A DNA stretch of 64,000 nt, taken from contig NZ_KB891317.1 in assembly GCF_000373385.1 (NCBI RefSeq), forward strand, positions 267,755 through 331,754, written 5' to 3'. How positions within the stretch are numbered: the stretch's first letter is position 1; the number at the start of each line of letters is the position of its first letter. The notes beneath the pieces were generated by a model. The model made no database searches, had not been told where the DNA came from, and saw only the letters and a list, made by a program, of their open reading frames with translations. This document shows, in pieces, positions 56,632 through 64,000 of this stretch. The position numbers were made by a program, and so were the translations under genes. This DNA is from Thiobacillus thioparus DSM 505. Lineage in GTDB: Bacteria > Pseudomonadota > Gammaproteobacteria > Burkholderiales > Thiobacillaceae.

Positions 56632-58539
56632 ATGGCTACCAGCATTCTCAGTATCGGTCAGAGCGCCCTCGCTGCCGCACAGGCAGGACTGAGCACGACC
56701 GGCCATAACATCGCGAACGCGTCGACGCCGGGCTACAGCCGCCAGGTTGTGATACAGGGCGCGGCCCAGCCGCAGAACTTCGGCTTCGGCTTCATGGGGC
56801 AGGGCACCCAGATATCCACGGTCCAGCGCGTGTACAACGAATATCTTGGCGTGCAGGTGCAGTCCGCCCAGGCGTCGCAAAGCGGGCTCGACACGTACTA
56901 CACGCAGATCAAGCAGATCGACAACATGCTGGCCGACTCGACCGCCGGTCTGTCGCCGTCCCTGCAGGATTTCTTCAGCGGCATCCAGGCCATGGCCTCG
57001 AATCCGTCGAACGTTCCCGCGCGCCAGGCCGTCCTGTCGTCAGCCGACACGCTGGCCGGGCGCTTCCAGAGCCTGGCCGGGCAACTCAATGAAATCAGCC
57101 AGGGCGTCAACAGCCAGATCCAGTCGAGCGTTAGCAGCATCAACAGCTATGCCCAGCAGATTGCGCAATTGAACGACTCGATCGGCAAGGCCCAACGGGC
57201 GACCGGCCAGCCTCCCAACGATCTGCTCGATCAGCGCGACCAGCTGGTTCTGAATCTGAACAAGGAGATCAAGGCGACGGTCGTCAAGCAGGGTGACGGT
57301 TCCTACAACGTGTTCATCGGCAACGGCCAGTCGCTGGTGGTGGGCACGACGACGTCCAAGCTGGTCAGCGTGGCCTCCGCGACCGATCTCTCGAAAATCG
57401 TGGTGGCCTACCAGTCCAGCAGCGGCAGCACCATCCCCCTGAGCGAGTCGAGCCTGGTGGGCGGGCAGCTGGGCGGCCTGGCCGAGTTCCGCAGCAAGAC
57501 GCTGGAACCGGCACAGAACGCACTGGGTCGGGTTGCCATCGGGCTGGCCAGCACCGTCAATGCCCAGCACAGCCTCGGCCAGGATCTCAACGGCAACCTG
57601 GGCGGTGCCTTGTTCACGCTGGCCTCGCCGGTGGTGAACGCCAATACGGGCAATACCGGTTCGGCCACCGTGACCGCCAGTATCAGCGATGCCGGCGCCC
57701 TGACCACCAGCGACTACCGCCTGCAGTACGACGGCAGCAACTACACGCTGACCCGGTTGTCCGACAATACCGCGACGACCTTCGCGCCCGCCGCCCTGCC
57801 GCAGACAGTGGACGGCGTGACCATCAACGTGTCGACCGCACCCGCTGCGGGCGACAGCTTTCTGATCCGCCCCACCGTCAACGGCGCGTCCGGCATCGGC
57901 GTGGCGATCAGCGATCCGGCCCTGCTCGCGGCCGCCGCACCGATCCGTGCCACCGCGACCAGCGGCAATACCGGTACCGGCACCATCGGCCCCGGCAGCG
58001 TCAACACGCCGCCCCCGCCCAATGCCAATCTGCAGCAGCCCGTCACGATCACGTTCACGTCAGCCACGACCTACAACGTGACGGGCACGGGCACGGGCAA
58101 TCCGACGGGCCTGACGTATACGCCCGGCGCAACGATCAGCTACAACGGCTGGAGCACCGCCATCAGCGGCACGCCCGCCGCAGGCGACAGCTTTACCGTG
58201 GCATCCAATAGCGGCGGCGTGGGCGACAGCCGCAATGCCCTGCTGCTGGGCGACCTGCAGACCAGCAATACGCTGGGCAACGGCACCACCAGTTACCAGG
58301 GCGCGTATTCGCAGTTCGTCAGCGAGATCGGCAACAAGACCCGCGAACTCGAAGTGACCAGCAGTGCGGCCAGCAATCTGCTTTCCCAGGCCACGCTCTC
58401 GGCGCAGAACGAGTCGGGCGTCAACCTCGACGAAGAGGCGGCCAATCTGCTGCGTTATCAACAGGCCTACCAGGCGGCCGGCAAGGTCATGCAGATTGCC
58501 AGCCAGTTGTTCGATGTTCTGCTCTCGATTGGACAATAA
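56632..58539 (+). CDS. flgK: flagellar hook-filament junction protein FlgK (HAP1)
   Basis: A 635-aa protein, about 90 aa longer than the E. coli form. The N-terminal LSTTGHNIANASTPGYSRQVVIQ and the C-terminal SGVNLDEEAANLLRYQQAYQAAGKVMQIASQLFDVLL form the conserved core. The extra length is in the exposed middle, where two similar modules start with GNTG and end with PAAGDSF (about 340-412 and 444-519), separated by a Pro-rich piece (NTPPPPNAN). FlgN is its export chaperone. flgL follows after 5 bases. Confidence 0.95.
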   Translation: MATSILSIGQSALAAAQAGLSTTGHNIANASTPGYSRQVVIQGAAQPQNFGFGFMGQGTQISTVQRVYNEYLGVQVQSAQASQSGLDTYYTQIKQIDNMLADSTAGLSPSLQDFFSGIQAMASNPSNVPARQAVLSSADTLAGRFQSLAGQLNEISQGVNSQIQSSVSSINSYAQQIAQLNDSIGKAQRATGQPPNDLLDQRDQLVLNLNKEIKATVVKQGDGSYNVFIGNGQSLVVGTTTSKLVSVASATDLSKIVVAYQSSSGSTIPLSESSLVGGQLGGLAEFRSKTLEPAQNALGRVAIGLASTVNAQHSLGQDLNGNLGGALFTLASPVVNANTGNTGSATVTASISDAGALTTSDYRLQYDGSNYTLTRLSDNTATTFAPAALPQTVDGVTINVSTAPAAGDSFLIRPTVNGASGIGVAISDPALLAAAAPIRATATSGNTGTGTIGPGSVNTPPPPNANLQQPVTITFTSATTYNVTGTGTGNPTGLTYTPGATISYNGWSTAISGTPAAGDSFTVASNSGGVGDSRNALLLGDLQTSNTLGNGTTSYQGAYSQFVSEIGNKTRELEVTSSAASNLLSQATLSAQNESGVNLDEEAANLLRYQQAYQAAGKVMQIASQLFDVLLSIGQ

Positions 58540-58544
58540 AGATC

Positions 58545-59444
58545 ATGCGCATCAGTACCCAGACCCTGTTTGACAATGGCGCCGCCCGCATCGCTGATGC
58601 GCAAGCCGCCCTGTACAAGACGCAGCAACAGGTTGCCGCCGATCGCCGCATCCTCACGCCGTCGGACGATCCAGTCGCGGCGGCGCGGGCGCTCGAAGTG
58701 ACGCAGTCGCAATCGCTCAATACCCAGTACGGCACCAACCGCGGCTATGCAAAAGACTCGCTCGCCGCCGTGGACGGCACGTTGTCGAGCGTGACGGATC
58801 TGCTGCAGGAAGTGAAGACCACCGCGATCTCGGCCGGCAACCCGACCCTGACCGACAGCGAGCGAGCCTCCATTGCAACCTCATTGCAGAGCAGCCTCGG
58901 TCTGCTGATGGGCTTGGCAAATTCCCGCGACGGCCAGGGGAACTATATGTTCTCGGGCTTTCAGACCTCGACGCCTCCCTTTGTCCAGACTGCCTCCGGC
59001 GTACAGTACCAGGGCGACCAGGGACAGCGCCTGATCCAGGTCGACGCCACTCGCCAGATGGCGGTCAGCAGCCCGGGCCAGGGCGTGTTCCAGGGCGGGG
59101 GGCAGGATATGTTCAAGACCCTGAACGACCTCATCACCCAATTGAACACGCCGGGCACCACGGGGTTGAGTGCCACCCTGACGACCGCCAACAGCGATCT
59201 GCAAGCGGCCCTGGACAACGTGTCCACGGTACGCGCATCGGTCGGTACGCGCATGCAGGAGCTCACGTCGCTCGACAATTCCGGCACCAACAAGAACCTC
59301 CAGTACAGCCAGACCCTGTCAGATTTGCAGGATCTCGACTACACCAAGGCGCTGACCGATCTGTCGCGGCAGCAGACGACGCTGGAAGCCGCGCAGAAAT
59401 CGTTTGCGCAAACCTCCAGCCTGTCGCTCTTCAAGTTCCTGTAA
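58545..59444 (+). CDS. flgL: flagellar hook-filament junction protein FlgL (HAP3)
   Basis: A 299-aa flagellin-like junction protein. MRISTQTLFDNGAARIADAQAALYKTQQQVAADRRILTPSDDPVAAARALEV is the FlgL/flagellin N-terminal coil; the C-terminal LQYSQTLSDLQDLDYTKALTDLSRQQTTLEAAQKSF pairs with it. It links FlgK to the filament. The CheZ-like gene starts 8 bases later. Confidence 0.95.
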   Translation: MRISTQTLFDNGAARIADAQAALYKTQQQVAADRRILTPSDDPVAAARALEVTQSQSLNTQYGTNRGYAKDSLAAVDGTLSSVTDLLQEVKTTAISAGNPTLTDSERASIATSLQSSLGLLMGLANSRDGQGNYMFSGFQTSTPPFVQTASGVQYQGDQGQRLIQVDATRQMAVSSPGQGVFQGGGQDMFKTLNDLITQLNTPGTTGLSATLTTANSDLQAALDNVSTVRASVGTRMQELTSLDNSGTNKNLQYSQTLSDLQDLDYTKALTDLSRQQTTLEAAQKSFAQTSSLSLFKFL

Positions 59445-59452
59445 GGATGGGC

Positions 59453-60013
59453 ATGCTTTCCCGGGAATCCCCGTCCGATCTGATGGAAACCCAGGTCATG
59501 CGCCTGCTGTCTGGCGTGTCCACGCACGGGGACCAGCACCTGGCCGAGGTCGAACGTGATCTGGTGCAGATGGACGTATTGCTGAACGAGGCGATCAAGA
59601 AGCTGTGCACCAGTTTCATGGCGATCCACCACGCCATCGATCTGCAGCAGGAAACCCTCAAGAGCATGCTGTCGACTGGAGAACCGGCACCCGAGCAGGC
59701 CGCGCGCCTGGAAATGCTGCGCGAAGAGATCGGCCAGCATGTCGGTGCCGCGGTCACGGGCCTGCAGTTCCAGGACATGACCAGCCAGCTCATCGGCCGG
59801 ATGGTGCAGCATCTGGCGGGATTGCGCGACGTATTCGGTGAGCTTGGCACGAACGGGGCGGCAGACCTGCCGGAAAGCGGCAGCGAGGAAATGCTGGTCA
59901 TGCTGAATCGCATCAGCGACCGGGTCGGGGCACGCTGTAGCGAACTGGCCGGTGCCGTGCGCAGCACGGTCAACCAGCGCCACATGGAAAGCGGCGACAT
60001 CGAGCTGTTTTGA
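59453..60013 (+). CDS. probable chemotaxis protein with CheZ-type phosphatase motif
   Basis: A 186-aa helical soluble protein. LQFQDMTSQLIGRM (from about residue 103) matches the CheZ active-site helix, in which an Asp and a Gln four residues later (D-M-T-S-Q here) dephosphorylate CheY-P. Flanking helices (HLAEVERDLVQMDVLLNEAIKKL) resemble the CheZ four-helix bundle. The C-terminal CheY-binding peptide of E. coli CheZ is not evident. ATG 59453 has AAGGA at good spacing; ATG 59447 would sit directly on it. It precedes cheY, cheA and cheW, fitting a role in signal termination. Confidence 0.7.
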   Translation: MLSRESPSDLMETQVMRLLSGVSTHGDQHLAEVERDLVQMDVLLNEAIKKLCTSFMAIHHAIDLQQETLKSMLSTGEPAPEQAARLEMLREEIGQHVGAAVTGLQFQDMTSQLIGRMVQHLAGLRDVFGELGTNGAADLPESGSEEMLVMLNRISDRVGARCSELAGAVRSTVNQRHMESGDIELF

Positions 60014-60067
60014 GATTACGAAATGCGCGGGCTTGTCCCGCTAACGAAAGTAGCAGGAGCAATGACG

Positions 60068-60430
60068 ATGAAAACAATACTTGCAGTAGATGACTCGGGT
60101 TCGCTGCGCCAGATGCTCTCCTTCAGCCTGAAGGCGGCCGGTTATGGCGTGATCGAGGCCATCGACGGCGAAGACGGCCTGAACAAGGCGAAACAGCAGA
60201 CCGTCGATCTGGTGCTGACCGACCAAAACATGCCGGGTATGGATGGCCTGAGCCTGATCAAGGCATTACGCGCCATGAAGAATTACCAAAGCGTGCCGAT
60301 ATTGATGCTGACAACCGAGTCCGGCGACGACATCAAGGCAATGGGCCGGGCGGCGGGCGCCAACGGTTGGCTGGTCAAACCCTTCGATCCCACGCGTCTG
60401 ACCGAAGTGGTGAAAAAACTGATCGGCTGA
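60068..60430 (+). CDS. cheY: chemotaxis response regulator CheY
   Basis: A 120-aa single receiver domain. The acidic pair is Asp8/Asp9 (LAVDDS), the phosphoacceptor Asp52 (LTDQNMPGMDG), the switch Thr is at 82/83 (MLTTES) and Lys104 lies in LVKPFDP. It carries CheA phosphate to the flagellar switch. ATG 60068 has AGGAG 8 bases upstream; ATG 60062 is too close to it. The receiver-only form and the place before cheA indicate CheY rather than an output regulator. Confidence 0.93.
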   Translation: MKTILAVDDSGSLRQMLSFSLKAAGYGVIEAIDGEDGLNKAKQQTVDLVLTDQNMPGMDGLSLIKALRAMKNYQSVPILMLTTESGDDIKAMGRAAGANGWLVKPFDPTRLTEVVKKLIG

Positions 60431-60476
60431 AGATTCGACAACAGGGTACGCAGCGAAACATGACGGAGTTCAAAAA

Positions 60477-62549
60477 ATGACAATTGACATGAGCCAGTTC
60501 TACCAGGTGTTCTTCGACGAGGCAGACGAGCTGCTCGCCGAAATGGAGAAGCTTCTGCTGGCTCTCGACGTGTCGGCGCCGGACAGCGAGGATCTCAATG
60601 CGATCTTCCGCGCTGCGCATTCCATCAAGGGAGGCGCCGCCACCTTCGCGTTTACCGATATCACCGAAGTCACCCACATGCTGGAATCGCTGCTTGATCG
60701 CATCCGCAAGGGCGAAATGGCGCTGACGCCCGAGCACGTGGATGCCTTCCTGGTGGCCAAGGACGTGCTGACCATGCAGATGGATGGCCATCATCATGGT
60801 TCGAGCGTCGACCAGGCTGCGGTCGACAACGTATGCCAGCGGCTGAAGGCATTGTCGCAAGGGGCCATGGCCGATGCGCCGGTTGCCGCACCGGCGCCGG
60901 CCGTCGCCACAGCACCCGAACCCGTGGCGACCCCGGTCGTGGATGTGGACGGCAATTGCCGTTTCCGGATCGAATTGCCCGAAGTACCCCAGAAGGACGT
61001 CGATGCACTGGCGACCGAACTCGGCCTGCTCGGTACGATTGAGCAGGAAGCCCTGGATGACAAGCGCGCCGTGTTCATCCTGACCACTGGCGAGAGCCAG
61101 GACAATATCGTCGCCATCTGCTCGTTCGTGCTCGACCCGGACGATCTCAAGATCACGTATCACGCTGCGCCTACAGCGGCATCCGCCGACGCAGTGCCCG
61201 GCACGCCCGCCGAAGACCCGGGCTATGGAATCTTCGAACCGGAGAATAGCCCCGCTACGGCTCCGCAAGTGTCCACCCCGGCGGCTGATGCCGCCGCCGT
61301 GCCTGCCGGCGAGGTCAAGAATTACGGCCGCCGTGCCACCGACAAGGAAGGGGCCAGCCAGGAGTCGTCTTCGATCCGTGTCAGCGTGGAGAAGGTCGAC
61401 CAGTTGATCAATCTGGTCGGCGAACTGGTCATCACCCAGGCCATGATCGAACAGCGCATCGCCGCGCTCGACCCCTTGCATCACGAGCGGCTGCTCAACA
61501 GTGCCGGCCAGCTGGCGCGCAACACGCGGGATCTGCAGGAAGCCGTGATGTCGATCCGCATGATGCCGATGGACTACGTGTTCTCGCGCTTTCCCCGCAT
61601 GGTACGCGACCTGGCTGCCAAACTCGGCAAGAAGGTCGAGTTCGTCACGCGGGGTGCCGCCACTGAACTCGACAAGGGCCTGATCGAGCGTATCGTCGAT
61701 CCGCTCACCCATCTGGTCCGCAACAGCGTCGACCACGGCATCGAGATGCCAGACAAGCGCAAGGTCAGCGGCAAGACCGAAGCCGGCAAGCTGGTTCTGT
61801 CGGCCGCGCACCAGGGCGGCAACATCGTGATCGAGGTGAGCGACGATGGTGGCGGCCTGAACCGCGACAGAATCCTCGCCAAGGCTAAATCGCAAGGCCT
61901 GCCCGTTTCGGACACGATGCCCGATGCCGATGTCTGGCAACTGATCTTCGCCCCCGGTTTCTCCACCGCGGAAGTGGTGACCGACGTGTCCGGACGCGGG
62001 GTCGGCATGGACGTTGTCAAGCGCAACATCACCGCGATGGGCGGGACCGTCGATATTCGCTCGATCCCGGGAACCGGCACCACGATCGCCATTTCCCTGC
62101 CGCTGACGCTGGCGATTCTCGACGGCATGTCGGTCAAGGTCGGCGAGGAAATCTACATCCTGCCATTGGGCTACGTCATCGAGTCGCTGCAGCCGGCTGC
62201 GGTGGACGTCAAGGAAGTCGCCGGCCAGGGCAAGGTGGTCAAGGTCCGCGAGGAATATCTACCGCTGATCCCGCTGTATCAGATCTTCGCGATCGATCCC
62301 CGGTTCGAGGACCCGTCGCAGGGCATCATCGTCATCCTCGAAAGCGACGGCAAGAAAGCGGCCCTGCTGGTCGACAGCCTGGTCGGGCAGCAGCAGGTCG
62401 TGGTCAAGAACCTGGAATCGAATTTCCGCAAGGTGGCCGGGATTTCCGGCGCCACGATCCTCGGCGACGGAGGCGTGTCCCTGATTCTCGACGTGTCCGC
62501 CCTGTTACGGTCGAGCCGTCAACTCAACGCCGATCCTGTTTTCTTCTAA
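60477..62549 (+). CDS. cheA: chemotaxis histidine kinase CheA
   Basis: A 690-aa sensor kinase. The HPt domain has phospho-His48 in [16 protein letters not shown]2-like domain with CheY-binding character lies about 160-230. The P3 dimer coil starts near 300 ([25 protein letters not shown]). The P4 kinase has [12 protein letters not shown] (N box), [11 protein letters not shown] (G1) and [13 protein letters not shown] (G2). The C-terminal CheW-like domain begins near 545 ([21 protein letters not shown]). It works with CheW and the receptors at the membrane array. Confidence 0.97.
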   Translation: MTIDMSQFYQVFFDEADELLAEMEKLLLALDVSAPDSEDLNAIFRAAHSIKGGAATFAFTDITEVTHMLESLLDRIRKGEMALTPEHVDAFLVAKDVLTMQMDGHHHGSSVDQAAVDNVCQRLKALSQGAMADAPVAAPAPAVATAPEPVATPVVDVDGNCRFRIELPEVPQKDVDALATELGLLGTIEQEALDDKRAVFILTTGESQDNIVAICSFVLDPDDLKITYHAAPTAASADAVPGTPAEDPGYGIFEPENSPATAPQVSTPAADAAAVPAGEVKNYGRRATDKEGASQESSSIRVSVEKVDQLINLVGELVITQAMIEQRIAALDPLHHERLLNSAGQLARNTRDLQEAVMSIRMMPMDYVFSRFPRMVRDLAAKLGKKVEFVTRGAATELDKGLIERIVDPLTHLVRNSVDHGIEMPDKRKVSGKTEAGKLVLSAAHQGGNIVIEVSDDGGGLNRDRILAKAKSQGLPVSDTMPDADVWQLIFAPGFSTAEVVTDVSGRGVGMDVVKRNITAMGGTVDIRSIPGTGTTIAISLPLTLAILDGMSVKVGEEIYILPLGYVIESLQPAAVDVKEVAGQGKVVKVREEYLPLIPLYQIFAIDPRFEDPSQGIIVILESDGKKAALLVDSLVGQQQVVVKNLESNFRKVAGISGATILGDGGVSLILDVSALLRSSRQLNADPVFF

Positions 62550-62572
62550 GGCCAGATTTAAGGACAAGAACC

Positions 62573-63076
62573 ATGTCGTATACCACGCAAACACAGACCA
62601 GCATGGAAGCTGCAGGGGAAAGCGCCGGAAACGAATTTCTGGCCTTCACCCTCGGCCGCGAAGAGTACGGGATTGACATCCTGCGGGTGCAGGAGATTCG
62701 TGGCTACGAGCCGGTGACCCGGATCGCCAATGCGCCCGACTTCATCAAGGGTGTGGTGAACCTGCGCGGCACCATCGTGCCGGTCGTCGACATGCGCATC
62801 AAGTTCGACCTGGGCACGCCGACCTACGACCAGTTCACGGTGGTGATCATCCTGAATATTGGCGGGCGGGTCGTCGGCATGGTGGTGGACAGCGTGTCCG
62901 ACGTGACGACGCTCACGCCGGAACAGATCAAGCCCGCTCCGGAAATCGGGACGACCTTCGATACGGACTATCTCATCGGCCTTGGCACGCTCGACGAACG
63001 CATGCTGATCCTGGTGGATATCGACAAGCTGATGTCCAGCGCTGAAATGGGCTTGATCGAGAAGCTGGCAGCCTGA
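62573..63076 (+). CDS. cheW: chemotaxis coupling protein CheW
   Basis: A 167-aa adaptor between chemoreceptors and CheA. It is a single SH3-like double-barrel: [57 protein letters not shown] is cut here to its core, with IKGVVNLRG the most conserved piece. [11 protein letters not shown] follows. It starts 23 bases after cheA and lies 46 bases before the receptor gene. Confidence 0.96.
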   Translation: MSYTTQTQTSMEAAGESAGNEFLAFTLGREEYGIDILRVQEIRGYEPVTRIANAPDFIKGVVNLRGTIVPVVDMRIKFDLGTPTYDQFTVVIILNIGGRVVGMVVDSVSDVTTLTPEQIKPAPEIGTTFDTDYLIGLGTLDERMLILVDIDKLMSSAEMGLIEKLAA

Positions 63077-63122
63077 TCGATCGTGACATTGCCTACATAG
63101 CCAATCATTCGGAGAGTCTGAA

Positions 63123-64000
63123 ATGTTCAGAAACCTTACCATCAAGTCGCGCCTGGTCATCCTTATCTCCTTCATGGCGGCGCTGCTGCTCGCGATCGGC
63201 GGGATCGGTTTGAGTGGTATGGGTAAAACCGATGCAGGCTTGAAAACCGTATACGAGGATCGAACCGTTCCCTTGATGGATCTGGGGCGCCTTATCGACA
63301 TGGCCAACCGGACCCGTACCAACGCCCTGATTGCCGCGACGGCGCCCTGGGCGGATGTGGCCAACAAGGCCAATGCGGACACGCAGCAGCTGGACGTGGA
63401 AATCAACAAGCTCTGGGCCAAATACACGCGTACGGCCATGATTTCGGACGAGAAGACGCTGGCGGACAGTTTCAATACGCAATGGAAGGCTTACGCGACC
63501 TCGCGCGACGTGACCATGAAGCTGGCGATGGACTCGGACTTCGATGCATCCAAGGAAAACGTATCCAAGGATGCCGGTCCGAAGTTTTCGGCTGCCCGCG
63601 AAACCCTGTTCAAACTGATCGAATTGCAGGGCGCGGTCGCTAAAAATGAATTCGGGCAGGCCCGTAGCCGCTACGAGACCAGCCGGGTGATTGCCGTCGC
63701 GGCCATCGTCCTGGGTCTGGCCTTGGCCGCATGGTTCGGTTTCATCCTGATCCGTGCCATCACCCGTCCGCTGGATGCAGCGGTCAAGCTTGCGCGAGGC
63801 GTTGCCGAAGGCGACCTGACGCAGCGTATCGACGTTCACTCCACGGATGAAGTTGGCCAGCTGATGCAGGCCCTGAAGGACATGAACGCCAGCCTGGTGA
63901 CCATCGTTGGCCAGGTACGGACCGGCACCGAGACCATTGCCGTTGCCTCACGGGAGATTGCTTCTGGCAACGCCGACCTGTCGTCGCGGACCGAATCGCA
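63123..64000 (+). CDS. methyl-accepting chemotaxis protein, 3'-truncated by the window end
   Basis: The first 292 codons of a transmembrane chemoreceptor. TM1 covers about residues 10-32 (LVILISFMAALLLAIGGIG), a four-helix periplasmic sensor follows (about 33-187), TM2 about 189-211 (VIAVAAIVLGLALAAWFGFI), and a HAMP domain begins with RAITRPLDAAVKLARGVAEGDLTQRI. The last residues, IASGNADLSSRTES, open the first methylation helix of the 36H (Tsr/Tar-like) class. GGAGAG lies 6 bases before the ATG. The ligand cannot be read from sequence; the 4HB domain suggests small polar compounds. Confidence 0.95.
   Translation, partial: MFRNLTIKSRLVILISFMAALLLAIGGIGLSGMGKTDAGLKTVYEDRTVPLMDLGRLIDMANRTRTNALIAATAPWADVANKANADTQQLDVEINKLWAKYTRTAMISDEKTLADSFNTQWKAYATSRDVTMKLAMDSDFDASKENVSKDAGPKFSAARETLFKLIELQGAVAKNEFGQARSRYETSRVIAVAAIVLGLALAAWFGFILIRAITRPLDAAVKLARGVAEGDLTQRIDVHSTDEVGQLMQALKDMNASLVTIVGQVRTGTETIAVASREIASGNADLSSRTES

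Noticed and set aside
57649..58200. FlgK internal repeats as a mobile insertion
   Set aside because: The reading frame and codon use continue unbroken and both modules look like flagellar surface domains, so domain duplication is simpler.

Overview
The window is a GC-rich chromosomal stretch from a betaproteobacterium, most likely a chemolithotrophic sulfur oxidiser related to Thiobacillus. Three things point there. It starts inside aprA (APS reductase alpha subunit) and carries a second sulfur-energy locus, qmoA-qmoB-hdrC-hdrB. The gyrA-to-radA housekeeping block has a gene order known from Betaproteobacteria. The tmRNA tag is ANDENYALAA. No phage, insertion sequence, CRISPR array, rRNA or tRNA was recognised; the only RNA gene seen is tmRNA.

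Layout. (1) 1-2440: 3' part of aprA, then an unrecognised 129-aa gene, an FKBP/SlyD-like prolyl isomerase and a 53-aa basic peptide, all on the plus strand. (2) 2441-3570: a gene-poor stretch with a doubtful 59-codon frame, ssrA on the minus strand with its terminator, and a dispersed-repeat-like palindrome. (3) 3571-6657, minus strand: an amidohydrolase (MTA/SAH deaminase type), ubiG, gph and sirB2. (4) 6753-28704, plus strand: gyrA-serC-serA-pheA-hisC-tyrA-aroA-cmk-rpsA-ihfB, a terminator, then lapA-lapB-pyrF-ugd-hldA-hldD-cysM-radA and a FeoB-like gene. Many junctions overlap by 1, 4 or 8 bases, so translation is probably coupled. The block covers serine and aromatic amino acid synthesis, translation, and LPS precursor supply and assembly. 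(5) 28748-30379, minus: prfC. (6) 30802-35963, plus: qmoAB-hdrCB ending in a strong terminator. This is the likely electron link between APS reductase and the quinone or thiol pool. (7) 36013-41361: assorted accessory genes: a stand-alone CZB zinc domain protein, a PEP-CTERM secreted protein with its own promoter, a TRIC/UPF0126 channel, ada, a small unknown gene, a flavin reductase and a BON lipoprotein. (8) 41595-45800, minus: a MacAB-type exporter with two different permeases; then mnmC on the plus strand. (9) 47674-64000: flgN, flgM and flgA on the minus strand; flgBCDEFGHIJKL on the plus strand; then a CheZ-like gene, cheY, cheA, cheW and a chemoreceptor cut by the window end. The cell is therefore expected to be flagellated and chemotactic.

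Accuracy. Most genes are standard and were called from visible family motifs. Start codons were chosen from Shine-Dalgarno spacing and overlap with the preceding stop. The less ordinary items are the qmoAB-hdrCB arrangement, a FeoB homologue whose G domain has lost key G1 and G3 residues, the unknown genes trailing aprA, a promoter-overlapping palindrome before the PEP-CTERM gene, a palindrome that forms the C-terminal tail of HisC, and a CheZ-type motif in the small gene before cheY.
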